From NCBI GenBank assembly GCA_021186555.1, contig JAJKFL010000013.1, positions 35,554,743-35,618,742 of the forward strand: a DNA stretch of 64,000 nucleotides, read 5' to 3'. Every line of letters begins with the position of its first letter. Positions within the stretch are counted from its first letter, which is position 1. Shown piece by piece: positions 11,595-22,599 of the stretch. The notes below the pieces were generated by a model that made no database searches, was not told where the DNA came from, and saw only the letters and a list, made by a program, of their open reading frames with translations. The position numbers and the translations under genes are program-made. The stretch comes from Reticulitermes speratus (Eukaryota; Arthropoda; Insecta; Blattodea; Rhinotermitidae).

Positions 11595-11755
11595 TGGAAA
11601 AACTGCGGCAATCCGGATTATGGGGGGAGGGGTGGTCCGAATTTCCGGGTAATCCGGACCACCGAGGGGAAAATCCATGATACAGGTAACATAAAAAAAG
11701 TCATCATTAAATGCAAAAGTATAACTTCTTGGAATCTAAACACTGTGAAATAATA

Positions 11756-11787
<32 letters not shown>

Positions 11788-12076
11788 TAAAGGGACTTTT
11801 GTCGCTATCGTTTCACTCTAATAGCGAAATAAGGGAGAAAGACAGCTACGGCACTCGACAGATAACGTCCTTACTGCTGAGGAGTTAAAGCGCAGCTGGC
11901 TACTCCCACATCACCGACGCCACCAGTCTCGTAGTACGGATTGTCTCCGAATTTCCCCCATTGATCCGGACAATGACCGGATCACCGGGCTGAAAGACAG
12001 ACTACAGTTGGCCCTAAATTGTCCGGATTATCCGGGGATCCGGATTACCGGGGTCCGGATTACCGACAGACTACTG
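11595..12076 (-). mobile_element. pogo/Tigger-like element remnant
   Basis: The right end, read on the minus strand, is CAGTAGTCTGTCGGTAATCC followed by repeated CCGGTAATCCGGA and CCGGATAATCCGGAC blocks, the style of Tigger-like terminal repeats, with TA at 12077-12078. CCGGATTA-type blocks in opposite orientation at 11610-11660 mark the left side, but the outer left end is lost. It contains a (TAA)n run and no transposase. Confidence 0.6.
11750..11786 (+). repeat. (TAA)n microsatellite
   Basis: About 11 near-perfect AAT/TAA units inside the Tigger-like remnant. Confidence 0.95.
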
Positions 12077-13132
12077 TAGCTTCTACGAGAATGGGAAAAC
12101 CATCTTTGATTTTTAGTGGATATCAATATCGAAATCATCGGAAAAATTCGAATTTGATAAGTTGGGTGTGTGTTAAAGATAAGTTCGGTAAGTGCGAAGG
12201 GAAGCTGCAAACTACTTTACAGTATGAAATCGTTAGTAAAACGTCCATAGTTGCTTTCCAGACCTAGCTGGGATGGAGGTTAATGTAAAACTGGATAACT
12301 GCAGAAACAGAGCTGGGGAAAACGTGTTTGTGCCTGTACATACACTTTATAAGGAAGAATTGTCAGACATTTTACGCGAAAGGGTATGACATGGTAACTG
12401 AAATACCAAAATAAGATAATTTTAAGACTCGACTGTGTAAATAACAGCGAAACGTTCTGGGTACTAAGCAAAATCCGGAAGTCATTTCGAAAATTGTATT
12501 TTCGGAAGAAGTTTTACGTCGGGCAAATAACTCAAGCTTTCTTCGAATCGATCACATGATGACTCAGGAAAAAGAATTGTTCTTGTCTTCCCTGGGGAAG
12601 GTAGTGAATATTTACTTAGAACCGGAACTTCTTTTTTTCTAGGAGGCACATCTAAAAGTTGTCCGAGGCAATTCGCCCAGTTATATAGCTTACACGTAGA
12701 TCTCGGAAGCACATCGCATGAAAACTACATATATCCGGTTCTGTTTGCACTTTTAGCGGACTAAAAAGAAATAACATATCATTATTTGTTAACTCTCCTG
12801 AAGAATTGGTGTGTTTTGTGGTCACCAAAAATTAAAAAGGTCGATTTTGAAGCAGCGGTCATCAGTGCATTAAATAAAGTCTTTCCAGATTCAGTTATTA
12901 CTGGCTGTAATTTTCATTTTAATCAGTGCCTGTTGAGACAAGTACAAAATATTGGTCTTGCGGTGGAATACAAAGAAAATGAACAGCCTAAGGTTTTTAT
13001 GCTGGTACAGACATTAAAAGAAGAAGTAGAGTTGGTATATTGGCAACTGAAATCAAAGGAACCTGGAGAGCCCGGTCAAAAACGAACAAAGACATGTAAA
13101 ACGAAACGAAATAATTAAAAAATATGGAGGAA
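12065..13132 (+). pseudogene. MULE-type transposase with FLYWCH zinc finger, decayed
   Basis: First block (12090-12260): RMGKPSLIFSGYQYRNH...WVCVKDKFGKCEGKLQTT, a FLYWCH-type zinc-finger pattern (GY, W.C, C...L). Second block near 12640-12785: LGGTSKSCPRQFAQLYSLHV, DLGSTSHENYIYPVLFALL, resembling the D-G-T-F-K-S-C-P motif at the start of the MULE DDE domain. Third block (12786-13118): VDFEAAVISALNKVFP, ITGCNFHFNQCLLRQVQ and GLAVEYKENE, the catalytic region that follows in MULEs, including the C-x2-H pair. Frames are broken between blocks, and no terminal repeats were found. The Tigger-like end abuts the first block at a TA, suggesting it inserted there. Confidence 0.8.
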
Positions 13133-13209
13133 GAGATAAATTAAATGATCTGTACAAATGTCTAAGAACGTTAAGCTATATAAATAAATATGAATAATTA
13201 TAAATAATT

Positions 13210-13461
13210 TCCCAGTCGCCGCGCGATCTAAGGCGTGGGTCTGCGGCCGCTCGCTTGCTGGGATTACGGGTTCGAATCCCGCCCGGTGGTATTAAAGCCT
13301 GTCTCTTGTGAGTGTTGTGTGTTGTCAGGTAGAGGTCTTTGCGTCGGGCTGAACACTCGTCCAGAGGAGTCCTACCGAATGTGGTATGTCTGAGTGTGAT
13401 CGAGAAGCTTCGATAATAAGGAGGCCCTGCCCCACTCGGGGCTGTTGCGCCATGGGGAAAA
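13210..13461 (+). mobile_element. tRNA-derived SINE, family A copy 1, with target-site duplication
   Basis: Head CCCAGTCGCCGCGCGATCTA (A-box region), B box GGTTCGAATCCC at 13269, then the family body (GAGTGTTGTGTGTTGTCAGG, TAGAGGTC, CGTCCAGAGGAGTCCTACCG) and end GGGGCTGTTGCGCCATGGGG. A 14-bp duplication, aattataaataatt, flanks it at 13196-13209 and 13462-13475, the signature of target-primed retrotransposition. Confidence 0.93.
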
Positions 13462-13475
13462 AATTATAAATAATT

Positions 13476-14424
13476 AACATAAAATATGTTAATGTCATAT
13501 TGTAACAGGTCAAAACGAATCACTTGTGCTGGCCGCCTGAACAACGCTAATTTACACTTTGTCCGCCTCGCCCAGGACACGGTGACGTCTTGCAGTTTTT
13601 AATGTAGGTGGACTGCGCAGAGCTATGAAAGCTGCAGGAGGAAGGTAATTTCTGCACGTGTTTCCTTACGGTGCGCTTTAGCAGAGTGACGCATGCGCAT
13701 TGTACTTTCGTATTTGAACTCACAGCCAGTTCTTCTGTTTATAAGACTGTGATAATGGAGTAAGTATTGAACTCTAAATTAGTGTTATGCAGGTGGGCGC
13801 CCAGAATTTTCCGTTGGGTGGCGGCTAACCCTGAGGCCATATATAATTTATGTTTGATTTTAAAAATTATGTTATAAAAATCATGTCGTAGGTATAACTG
13901 AAACATAACACTGTCTGCAACTGCATTTATATACATACAAATATAACTACACGCTCCATGACTCAATCACAGTGTCCAATCTTCTTGCTTTTTAATTTTA
14001 TTAACTTATTTTTCAAAATTCTAATGTGCTAGTCATCAGTCGATTTCAGTGGCTGATTTCAGTTTAAGGGTAAATCACTTGAAACATCTGAATCATCGTT
14101 TCTACAAAATCCGTGCTATTTAAATTTCGGTTTTGTGGGGTTTGTGGGGGCTGCAGCCCGGAAGCCCCCTCCCTCCTTGGGTGCGCCATTGGTGTTATGA
14201 TTAAGTTACATATTTTTGAACCAGCGCCTTTAGCCAAGGACTGTCAGCGACACGCAAGGTCCCTTCGGCAATTCTAGAGCAGCAGTACATGGCATCTGCT
14301 GTTGCTGTCACTCACACGCACTGTGTACGTATCGCGCAACAATCCGCTACAGAATTCAGTTCTGGAACTGATCTTTTTTATAGATGAGTACATTGATTTG
14401 CTTGATGTGGACCATGTAGCATCA
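13476..14424. other. Intron sequence, no element recognised
   Basis: Nothing identifiable apart from a C-rich string GCAGCCCGGAAGCCCCCTCC at 14152-14171. Confidence 0.4.
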
Positions 14425-14519
14425 AATATTATGGTGGTCAGCGAACATGGATTGGAAAGTACGTGGAAGGAGGCGGTCGTGGCTTGTTTTAAGTTACTAT
14501 CCGGTATTTGGAGGGACTA
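14425..14519 (+). mobile_element. Degenerate interspersed repeat, family E copy 3
   Basis: GGATTGGAAAGTACGTGGAA, GGAGGCGGTCGTGGC and CCGGTATTTGGAGGG correspond in order to blocks in the other family E copies. It runs straight into the SINE at 14520. Confidence 0.4.
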
Positions 14520-14768
14520 AGGGGGACCACTAAAGCTCGCTACGGGCTGGACGGTACGGGGATCGATTCCCGTTGGGTGCGAGATTTTTCCGCACCCGTC
14601 CACACCGGCCTTGGTGCCCACCCAACCTCTTACACAATGGGTACCGGGTCGGGGCGTGGCATTAACCATCCATCCCATCTAACGCCGAGGTTAAAGAAAG
14701 AGTAGATCTATACCTTTACTCCCCCTCTGTGCCTTCATGGCAGGTTATAGGGTGAACTTTACATTATA
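14520..14768 (+). mobile_element. SINE family C copy
   Basis: CTCGCTACGGGCTGGACGG and B box GGGATCGATTCCCG near 14559, then CGCACCCGTCCACACCGGCC, AATGGGTACCGGGTCGGGGC and the end GTTATAGGGTGAACTTTAC. Good match in order to 32315-32592 (reverse). Confidence 0.8.
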
Positions 14769-15049
14769 ACATCAGTGTTACCAACCCAACCGCAACTTTC
14801 AATAACACACATAAAAATTCTAAATCGATTACGAGCTTCGAACTGAACTGGAGATGTTCAGAACGACTAAGAGTACACCCAGCCTTCTACCAGTGGCTGT
14901 GGCTGGTGGTAAAGTCGGTCGGAACGTGAACATATTTCGCCTCAGTGACGAGGCTAAATATCCATGATCCTGAGTTAATGTTCCTGTAGCCTACAGGAAC
15001 AGCTTACAAAGCAACTTATCTGAGCTTTAGATGTACTTTGTATGCTCAC

Positions 15050-15182
15050 CTGGGTGTCCCTGTGAATGCTGTAAGTGCTCCAACAACATGGCTCTACCTG
15101 GTTTGAGTCGAGGCCCCAGAACTCCAGCTCTTCCTCAAACAGTGGTCCACAAACGTTTGTTGGATAGTGAAGCTTCCCAGTC
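15050..15182 (-). CDS. Shaw: Shaw/Kv3-type potassium channel, second coding exon (T1 zinc site)
   Basis: Encodes the last base of Arg65 and residues 66-109 ([11 protein letters not shown] to HRDTQ). A TTGTTGCAG|G acceptor and a CAG|GTGAGC donor bound it exactly. It carries the zinc-binding HX5CX20CC motif of non-Shaker T1 domains: His70, Cys76, Cys97 and Cys98 in the joined protein. In these channels zinc bridges neighbouring subunits at the T1 interface. The stretch [18 protein letters not shown] is typical of the Shaw subfamily, and [10 protein letters not shown] resembles Drosophila Shaw more than Shawl. The intron to the first exon is about 4.5 kb (15183-19700). No frameshift or stop is present. 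Confidence 0.95.
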
Positions 15183-15385
15183 CTGCAACAACACAACGGT
15201 AACTATATAAACCACCTGCCCTAACATAAAAAAACTAAGCATCTTGCTCATTCAGCTTATTTACGAGTATGTCCGATTATCAGAATAAACAGGGAATGTT
15301 TGCCTTATTGTTAACCAACTGTTCCTTGCAGTGGAGATTCTGAGAGCAAGGAATGCAATTTTAAATATGATTTAGAGAAGGTATT

Positions 15386-15545
15386 TTGACGGGTCGTTCC
15401 TTCTACGGATCAGGCGTCTAGTCCCTGGGCTCTTACCGCAGAGAATTCCGGGTTTGATGTCGGATCAGCCTATGTGAGATTTGTGGTGGACAAAATGGTA
15501 CTGGGATGTGTTTTGTCTCCGACTTCAGTATTGTGTGTCAGTAAC
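15386..15545 (+). mobile_element. SINE family D copy, diverged
   Basis: GCGTCTAGTC (for GCGGTTAGTC), a decayed B box GGGTTTGATGTCGGATCAGC, then the well-kept TGTGAGATTTGTGGTGGACA followed by AAATGGTACTGGGA, as in 49820-50115 and 57499-57780. Confidence 0.6.
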
Positions 15546-17135
15546 AATCTACTAGTGTTCCATTCCTCATCTTGAACTTAATATTACTTTTACCTGGAAA
15601 AGCGAGCGAAGTTTTGGAATCTCCAAACAAGGTAATGCTCTTTCAGATATCGCGGTCAAAAAACTATTTTAGCGTTGCTTTTCCTGCGATCGGTCATCTC
15701 GACATATATTTTCTTGGTTTTTCTACTTCTTCCAGTAATTGCTGAGATTGTTGACAATTTAGAATTTGCTGCGGCGTTCTTCTGATGCAGTTCGCAATAT
15801 TTAAGTTCTTCAAAACTAAACCCGTAGCTTTGAACCCACCAAATTATACAATTCAATAAAATAAAATTCCTTGGACCCTGTTTCAAGCCAATGCTCGCCA
15901 TCCTGAAGTTTTCATTTTTATGTTACTACTATCAGAAACTCGAGCGGACAAAGAATGAGAATTCTACCCGGCCAGCCTTGGTTCGATAATAAGATAGGCA
16001 TCGCAATGAGAGAATAAACCTCATATTCGTCTAATTAATTTGATCATACCAAGAGAGGTGTGATCGGACGTCTTTGTTGACACTCAAATTCACTGTAATA
16101 GAAATTTTATATGTTTTATTGCTAAAGTTGGAAGACATGACATTCTTTGAGCTCTGGAGGAACCAAGGGTTATGCAATTTGCAGAGATTTAAGAAAACAA
16201 CTTGTTATTCAGTAAATTTTATAAATTTTTACTATACGCTATTCTATGGTTGAGCGATAGGGCGGTCTCACTCTGTTCTTGCGCTACCGCGATTGAGCAG
16301 TTCGAACTGGCTAGCGGACAGGTGATCAATGACGTAATCCTTCGACCAGTTAAAGCCAGCCTTTTGTTAGGAAAATTCTGAGTATCCTCAAGCTTCTTTC
16401 TGATACAAAACTTCACAAGTGTGACCTTAATAAACGTTGGCCACAGGACGAGGCGAATTCAATGATCACGTAAAACCGTCATCCCAGATGGTTAAAAGTA
16501 ATCAAATTAAGCTTATAAAAATTCACAAAGGAAAGGCCGAACTGTGCAGACAAAACCACATGCCAGACATAATTGGAATTTCATCAACCGGGAGAGCGAA
16601 TGTGGCATCAACTGAATATGTTACGTCATACGAGACAGCGCGCGACCGTAGTTGTGTTAAATGAATGCCGCCATCTTCAATTACCCGGCAAAGTTCGACG
16701 AGTTCCAGACAAAGCACGTGACCCAGACTTACTTCCTGTTTTCCTACGAATATTCACTGAATATGAGCTGGTGCAAATACCAGAGCCATCACAAAATCTA
16801 ATTAATCTCGTACAAGTAACTCCCTAACGGGCACACAACACTAGCAGGAGGAATGCCAGAAGAGAGATCGAAGAACGCCTGCAGAACTTTCTAACGAAAC
16901 GATGATCTTTTTTCCTCTAAAATATATTGTCTTCGCTCTTGTCATGAATTCCCTTCTCACCTCATCGTCTACCATTCTTTTTACCTCTCGTTTCTCTTCA
17001 GGTTTCAAAAGGTTACCAAATCAACGGAACAGCCCTTCTTGTGAATATAATGAACAATCTCTATCGAACCCCACAATTCATTGTCATGTTCACAAGGGAG
17101 ACTACTCTGAGATAGCCTATTTGTTTTAATCAGTT
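15546..17135. other. Intron sequence, no element recognised
   Basis: First Shaw intron. Several short open frames on both strands overlap near 16440-16830 with no recognisable domain. Confidence 0.4.
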
Positions 17136-17139
17136 TCCA

Positions 17140-17425
17140 TATTATTTGTCAATTTACTCGTAAGTTTTCTAAATGGTCTCTTTCTTTCAGTTTCTTCGAT
17201 CAACATTCTGTATGAAGTTTCTTCTCTCTACATGTCCAGCCCATCCAATCCTCCTTAATTTGTTTATCCTAATTGGATTTTATTAAGCGTACAAACTTTG
17301 AAGCTCCACAATTTACAATTTTCTCCCTTTCTTGTTTTTTCCTCCCCCAAAACCTCAGCACCCCCTTCTCAAAACACTCAGTCTGTATTCTCTTAAGGAG
17401 AGGGACAAAGATTCACATCCGAAAA
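17140..17425 (-). mobile_element. LINE 3' fragment (non-LTR retrotransposon, C-terminal ORF end)
   Basis: Minus-strand reading gives LRRIQTECFEKGVLRFWGRK, then LNKIQLG and GLDGLDM with ETSYRMLIEETERKRPF, which aligns block by block with the better copy at 20010-20345 (LRAFENRVLRKIFGPR, RRLHNKEL, IKSRIMRYAGHA). Frames are broken. Confidence 0.6.
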
Positions 17426-17441
17426 AAAATTACTCATTTTT

Positions 17442-17740
17442 AGGCGCGTTCGCATAGTTGTAAATACCGTCATGTCCGTCCGTCCATCCGCATGTATCTG
17501 CGGGATGTCATTGGAAGGATTTCTGTGTGAAATTTGATATTTGGGACTTTTACAAAAATGTGTCAAGAAAATCCAAATCTCATTACAACCGGGTAAAAAT
17601 ATCGGGCACTTTACATGAAGACCTAAGCACGTGTTATTGTTGTCGACGACATGAAGTCGCCGTAGAAACGAAATCTTCGAGTGAAATTATATCAGGCTGT
17701 TAGGGTAGCCGAGGAGGTATAAATATTACGCGAACGCGCC
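17442..17740 (-). mobile_element. TIR MITE, family F copy 1
   Basis: Ends AGGCGCGTTCGCATA and TACGCGAACGCGCC are inverted repeats. Read on the minus strand, the interior blocks GGTCTTCATGTAAAGTGCCC and CAAATATCAAATTTCA match 18977-19458. Shorter than the other copies (about 300 bp against 480), with an internal deletion or a different interior. Confidence 0.75.
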
Positions 17741-18454
17741 CCAATATTACGTCATACGTATAATGGCTATCTTATTATATTTAAATATTCACGTTTGTAC
17801 GTTGAAGAGCTTCTGACCATCAGGGTAACAAGAACGCCTCAGATTTAATGCATTTTGAAGTTTTGCACGAAGCTAATTTTCTTTGTTACTAAAACTTAAT
17901 TATGTGTGATATATTGACACGTAAATTTCTCTTTACAGTGTGCCATACATTTTTTGTACTACTTGACTGTTGAAGGGCTTCTGTAGAAAACACTTGTCTA
18001 TCACTGCACAGCAATTAATTAACAACCTGACTGTGAGGTCCATCTATCAACCAGCTATTTAATTAAGTTCAACACTATACATCTTATTTCCACTTCCTGC
18101 CGCTGACATGGCCTTCTTATCACATCTCTTGTCTTTCTTTCAATATTTCGTGTCTAAAACAAATGTAAAGAGACAATGATAAATGATAGGGCGATTAAGA
18201 AAGGTTTTACAGACAGGTGTAAATACGGTCCTTTGTGTCCTTATTAATTGAACTCAAAAGTGCTCACATGTTGCTACAAAAATGTCAGCTTGAAATAGCT
18301 GCCTCATGGAATGAGTGGAATTTATGCAAAATCAAACTGAATTAAAAAAAAAAAAACATTTTTAAGTATTAAGTTTCTGATTTCAGTCCGCTTTGTTTAC
18401 AATTCAAATAACCTCAGTCTTTTATTTTAATGCTATTTGAAATGTAAATTTCTT
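17741..18454. other. Intron sequence, no element recognised
   Basis: Includes an A-run near 18342-18355. Nothing else seen. Confidence 0.4.
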
Positions 18455-18610
18455 CCTGTGCTTAATGAGGCACAAAGCCGCGAAGATACATCGGAAGTAG
18501 AGGTATAGCTCCACGCATTCTTAACCTTGGCACTAGATGGAGGTGAGTGATGAGATTCACGACCTAGACGCTTCGCTCACGGGGAGAGTTCCTCCCCTGT
18601 TTATTGGATA
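18455..18610 (-). mobile_element. SINE family C fragment
   Basis: Blocks GGAAGTAGAGGTATAGCTCC, ACGCATTCTTAACCTTGGCA and CTAGATGGAGGTGAGTGATG correspond to the family C tail (reverse). The tRNA-like head is absent, so it is a 3' fragment. Confidence 0.6.
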
Positions 18611-18940
18611 GGAATATGTCATACAGCCAATCTGGATGCTGTATAGTGCAGAAATATCTGAGATCCTGACTCCGTAGCGTGATTACTATACGGACTGATA
18701 TAGGCCTATCCTAACTCACAGTATGACCTCAAGGACAATACACGTAACTGACAGGACCAACCAAAACCTTAGTTACTTATTTTATTTTCTTACGGAATTT
18801 ACACATTCGAATATCTGGCTGTAGGACTCAGGTTTCTCACTGATTTATGTAACCCTCCCAGGATAATTAAGGCACATTACTTTGAAATAAAGTACTACAC
18901 TTCCCGGTCCAGTATCTTCCAATATGCTGTCAACAGTAGT

Positions 18941-19458
18941 AACAAGAAAGGCAATGTACGTATAAATATAACATTGAGGCGCGTTCGCGTAACCATTTTT
19001 TCTGTGGGAAAGCCATAAGTATTACATATTCTGTGTGTGTGTCTGTAGCCTTATTTATCCAGCGTGCAAAGCGCATGCGCCATATTACATTGTCATCTGT
19101 GGCCTGTCCGGCTCTATCATATTTTTCCACATTATCTTATAAATGGTAAGATTTTCGAAAAAAAAGTTATTGAACATGAAATATGTGTTTTGATTTTTTC
19201 TACAACTTTTTCTGAAAAGTGTCTCATTCTAAGAACAATTTAGCAAGATATTTTCATTAATGTACATAGGTCTTCATGTAAAGTACCCGTTATTCTTCTC
19301 AGATGTCAATGAAACCTGATTTTTCTCGATAAATTGTCGAAAAACATTCAAATATCAAATTTCATGACAATACGTCCAGTGGTAGCCGAGCTGTTCCATT
19401 AGGACGGACAGACATGACGAAGCTAATAGTCGCTTTTCGCAATTATGCGAACGCACCT
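18941..19458 (+). mobile_element. TIR MITE, family F copy 2
   Basis: The inverted ends are AGGCGCGTTCGCGTAA at 18977 and TATGCGAACGCACCT ending at 19458. The interior carries GACGGACAGACATGACGAAG with CTAATAGTCGC near its right end. About 35 bp left of the inverted end is also shared with copy 3 (CAATGTACGTATAAATATAA against CAATGTAAGTATATATGTAA), so the real unit extends further or both copies derive from a longer parent. Confidence 0.85.
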
Positions 19459-19700
19459 AAAAATGGTCCTATTAACCAGATATTATTTTCCGTTATTCTA
19501 TCGTTTTCTATCACAGCGTTTCTCAGTGAGCAATTTCCATATAGTCCGCGTAATATACGGTTAGTTAGCTCTATAACATTTTTTATACGGAAGAAACTTT
19601 TCGACAGATTCAGTTTCAAGTTTCCCGTGTTTACTCAGGTTGTATTGTAATTCCATTGGTTTGTATCTTTATCAAAGGTTTATGATTAACAAGAGCGTAC

Positions 19701-19894
19701 CGGTAGTAGTTTAGGACTTGTGCGAAGACGCCGGGGTGTCGGTCAAAGAAGTACTCGTTGAGGATGGGGTCGTAGTTAGCGAGCGCCTCTGTGAGCCGCG
19801 ACAGACGTGTGGCTGGGATCTTCTTGAGGGTTGCTTTGTACGTCTCGTATCGGATCCCGCCCACGTTCAGGATGATCCGGTTCTCACCGTCCAT
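19701..19894 (-). CDS. Shaw: Shaw/Kv3-type potassium channel, first recognised coding exon (T1 domain, N-terminal half)
   Basis: Encodes residues 1-64 plus two bases of codon 65 of a voltage-gated K+ channel subunit. It opens with [13 protein letters not shown] and contains the T1 signature around [10 protein letters not shown], in the order known for Shaw-type channels (fruit fly Shaw and Shawl, vertebrate Kv3). T1 sits in the cytoplasm and drives tetramer assembly with subunits of the same subfamily. The ATG at 19894 is the first after an in-frame TGA about 50 bases upstream; Drosophila Shaw has a few extra residues before this Met, so an upstream coding exon is possible. The exon ends at a CG|GTACGC donor and joins the next exon in frame (CG+G = Arg65). 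The exon and its 5' side are CpG-rich compared with the AT-rich surroundings. Shaw is preferred over the paralogue Shawl from later exons, but that choice is inference. Confidence 0.95.
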
Positions 19895-20009
19895 CGCGCG
19901 ACGGCCGGCGTCAGGGCCGTGGGTCCCTCGGGGGTGGCTGTTTCATCTGGACCCTGAAACAGGCGATGATAATCTTAGTTTATTAGGAATGCATAGAAAA
20001 CTACGAATA

Positions 20010-20345
20010 ATTTAAGTGTTTAATCAATGCTATTCTCCTATCTACACCTCGGTCTTCCAAGTGGTTTATTTCCTTTAGGTTTCCCCTCCAAAACCCTGCA
20101 TTCACCTCTCCTCTCCCCCGTACCTGCGCATGCCCCGCGTATCTCATTATTCTTGATTTGATCGCCCGAATAATAAGCGGTGAGGAGTACAGATCGTGAA
20201 GCTCCTTATTATGCAGTCTTCTCCACTCCCCTGTTACCTCGTCCCACCTAGGCCCAAATATCTTCCTCAGCACCCTATTCTCAAACGCCCTCAGCCTATG
20301 TTCCTCCGTCAATTTGGAAGACAAAATTTCACACCCACATAAAAC
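20010..20345 (-). mobile_element. LINE 3' fragment, reverse-transcriptase ORF C-terminus
   Basis: Open minus-strand frame at 20001-20324 reads LTEEHRLRAFENRVLRKIFG, then DEVTGEWRRLHNKELHDLYS, then IIRAIKSRIMRYAGHAQVRG. This tail sequence is familiar from the C-terminal end of insect non-LTR retrotransposon ORFs, after the RT domain. It starts about 100 bp upstream of the first Shaw coding exon on the gene's own strand and has no link to it. Confidence 0.85.
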
Positions 20346-21012
20346 AGGGAGAATTATACTTTTTATATAATATGTAATAAAAAGTGATTTACAATCTGGT
20401 GTGTGGTCTATAATATATTATTTTAATTAGGGTGTGTGGGTAAATACGAGTATTTGGATCCAACGGAAATTAAAAAAAAAACAAGATAGCTGGCGATTTC
20501 ATCGTCACAAATCATAGGACCACGGTCAAGGGCGTAAGGATTGATATGAATTTTCAGTTTTTATCGACGGATATTTCTCAGATGACAGTCTTTTGTGTGC
20601 TTATGCCGTGCAGACATGCGCCCACAACCTGTTGCTTGTGGGCATGTTGCCCGCAGAGATATACGAAATAAGAGAAAGGTTTAAACACAATACGTGGTGA
20701 AGATTATCCCACATTAAAAAAAGTAAATAGATAACAAATAAATAAGCATCCCGGATAACATCGAAATGTATAAAAACCTCTTAAAAAAAACCAAGGCCCC
20801 TGCCGTTGTTTCGTTCAAAATCACAGATACTGGCTAAGGAGAGGAAGTCATTTGAAAAAAGGTAAGGCAATTAAAGAATGTTTATTTGTGCCAGGTGATC
20901 TGCTATTTAATGAATTTATGAACTGAACTTAAATGTGCAGTGCATTTAAGGGGCCGAATTTAAGTCACCATTACATTTGAGCGTTCGTAACTTATAGAAA
21001 AGCAAATTAAAG
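20346..21012. other. No element recognised
   Basis: A short GCCCACAA...TTGTGGGC hairpin lies near 20610-20635. Nothing else seen. Confidence 0.4.
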
Positions 21013-21377
21013 TGGTGAAAGCTGTCAGTCACAACTACGTTTTATGTTATATTATTAAGTAACTTTATTGCGCAACATGTTTCGGCTTAAGTACAAAAAG
21101 CTATCATCAGGCGAAATTAGAGTACCGAATTAAAATTATCATAAGAATTACATTAAACCATTGCTTATGTCGGTATATATAGTTGAGATTTCAACTTCTG
21201 TACGGTATAAAACTTATATATACCGACGTGAACAGTGGTTTCATATAATTTACATGATAACTTGAACCGTTACTCTAATTTCGCATGATGATACGTTTTT
21301 TTTACTAAAGCCGGAACATGTCGCATTAAAGTTGTAAAATAATATAACACAAAACTATTGCGTCTGACGGCCTTTAC
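21013..21377. repeat. Fold-back element with GAAACATG-type hairpin boxes (copy 2)
   Basis: Almost the whole 365-bp segment is an imperfect palindrome centred near 21195. Outer blocks GTGAAAGCTGTCAG and CTGACGGCCTTTAC pair; ATGTTATATTATTAAGTAAC pairs with the TTGTAAAATAATATAACAC region; inner CGGTATATATAG pairs with TATATATACCG. ACATGTTTCGGC at 21075 and CATCATCAGG at 21110 are the hairpin boxes in reverse orientation. Confidence 0.85.
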
Positions 21378-21448
21378 TTTTTGTACATTCATCGCAATTA
21401 GCTGCCTCTCCTAGAGGCACAGAAAAATATCCGATGGTAATATATATA

Positions 21449-21714
21449 GCCGATCCCAGTGGCCGCGCGTTCTAAGGCGTGGGTCTGCCGTTCATGTGCT
21501 GGGATTATGGGTTCGAATCCCGCCGGGGGCATGGATGTCTGTCTGTTGTGAGTGTTGTGTGTTTGTCAGGTAGAGGTCTCTGTGACGGGCTGATTACTCG
21601 TCCAGAGGAGTCCTACCGAGTACGGTGTGTCTAAATGAGTGTGATCATGAAGCCTCGATAATAGGGAAAGCCATGACCCGAAAACTGGTCGAAAGTCCCG
21701 CATGAAAAAAAAAA
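21449..21714 (+). mobile_element. tRNA-derived SINE, family A copy 2
   Basis: Full-length head GCCGATCCCAGTGGCCGCGC, B box GGTTCGAATCCCG at 21510, body TGAGTGTTGTGTGTTTGTCA and CGTCCAGAGGAGTCCTACCG. The 3' end is diverged and ends in an A-rich run near 21710. Confidence 0.9.
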
Positions 21715-21769
21715 TGTAAATGTATAATTATATAAAGAACCAATTAGTATCTGTCAAACACAACACCCA

Positions 21770-21776
21770 TACACAT

Positions 21777-21811
<35 letters not shown>
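21770..21811 (+). repeat. (AC)n(AT)n microsatellite
   Basis: AC run passing directly into an AT run. Confidence 0.95.
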
Positions 21812-21814
21812 GAC

Positions 21815-22560
21815 GGACGTTTATTGGTTCTTTATATATTCAGCACAACGGCTTGAGTCACTAAGTTATATAATTACACTTATCAGTTCCTCATTGTATG
21901 TATTTAACGTCACAGTGCCCATTCAAACCAAAGGCTTGGTGCTGGATATTGTGTTCTGATGTTTCGGAGACACGTGCAGCCTAGATCTTAAGCATGACTG
22001 AATTTCGTTCAGGTGGGAACATCGGAAAAATATTTACTATCCTACATTGTGTAAGAACCAATGAAACCATCATTTGAGCGTTGATTGTTCCTTTCACCGG
22101 AATATTTAAAACTCAGTTATACAAGTGTTGTCTCTTGGTACTTATACTGGAATTTTGAAAAGAAGAAATGTTATTGTTTCTTCAGTAAGCTTGATAAAGA
22201 CAATGAGAGTCGTATTACCGTCTTATGGATTGTGAGGCTTTACAGTCTGGTAGATGTCTACTGATATTTTAAGGGACATGCTGACACCATCATCAGAGTT
22301 TCTTTATGTTCAAGGTCATGTATGTTGAGATATAAGTGATATAGATTTACCTTCAGAGGACTGAAGGACACCACGTATAATTTCAGTCAGGATTTGTGGC
22401 CTTAGGACTGAGGATCAAACATGGGATCTCCCTAATATGGCGCGGAAAAATGTAAAATGTCCTTGAAATTTAGTGTTATACAGGTGAAGTGACTGACAAG
22501 TGCTTATTCAAGCCTTCTAAAATGCTAAATGGAAGAGCGATAATCGTAATACGACTGAAT
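21815..22560. other. No element recognised
   Basis: AT-rich DNA without a recognisable frame or repeat. Confidence 0.4.
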
Positions 22561-22599
22561 TCTGAGAACTTCTTGAGCCATCTACGAACGTTACGTCGT

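Noticed and set aside
11152-11678. Opposed frames of 91-114 codons near 11.2-11.7 kb.
   Set aside because: Mutually antisense, no recognisable motif, and one runs into the Tigger-like inverted repeat.
19718-20015. Plus-strand open frames of 74-79 codons opposite the first Shaw exon.
   Set aside because: They are antisense shadows of the CpG-rich T1 exon and have no recognisable domain.
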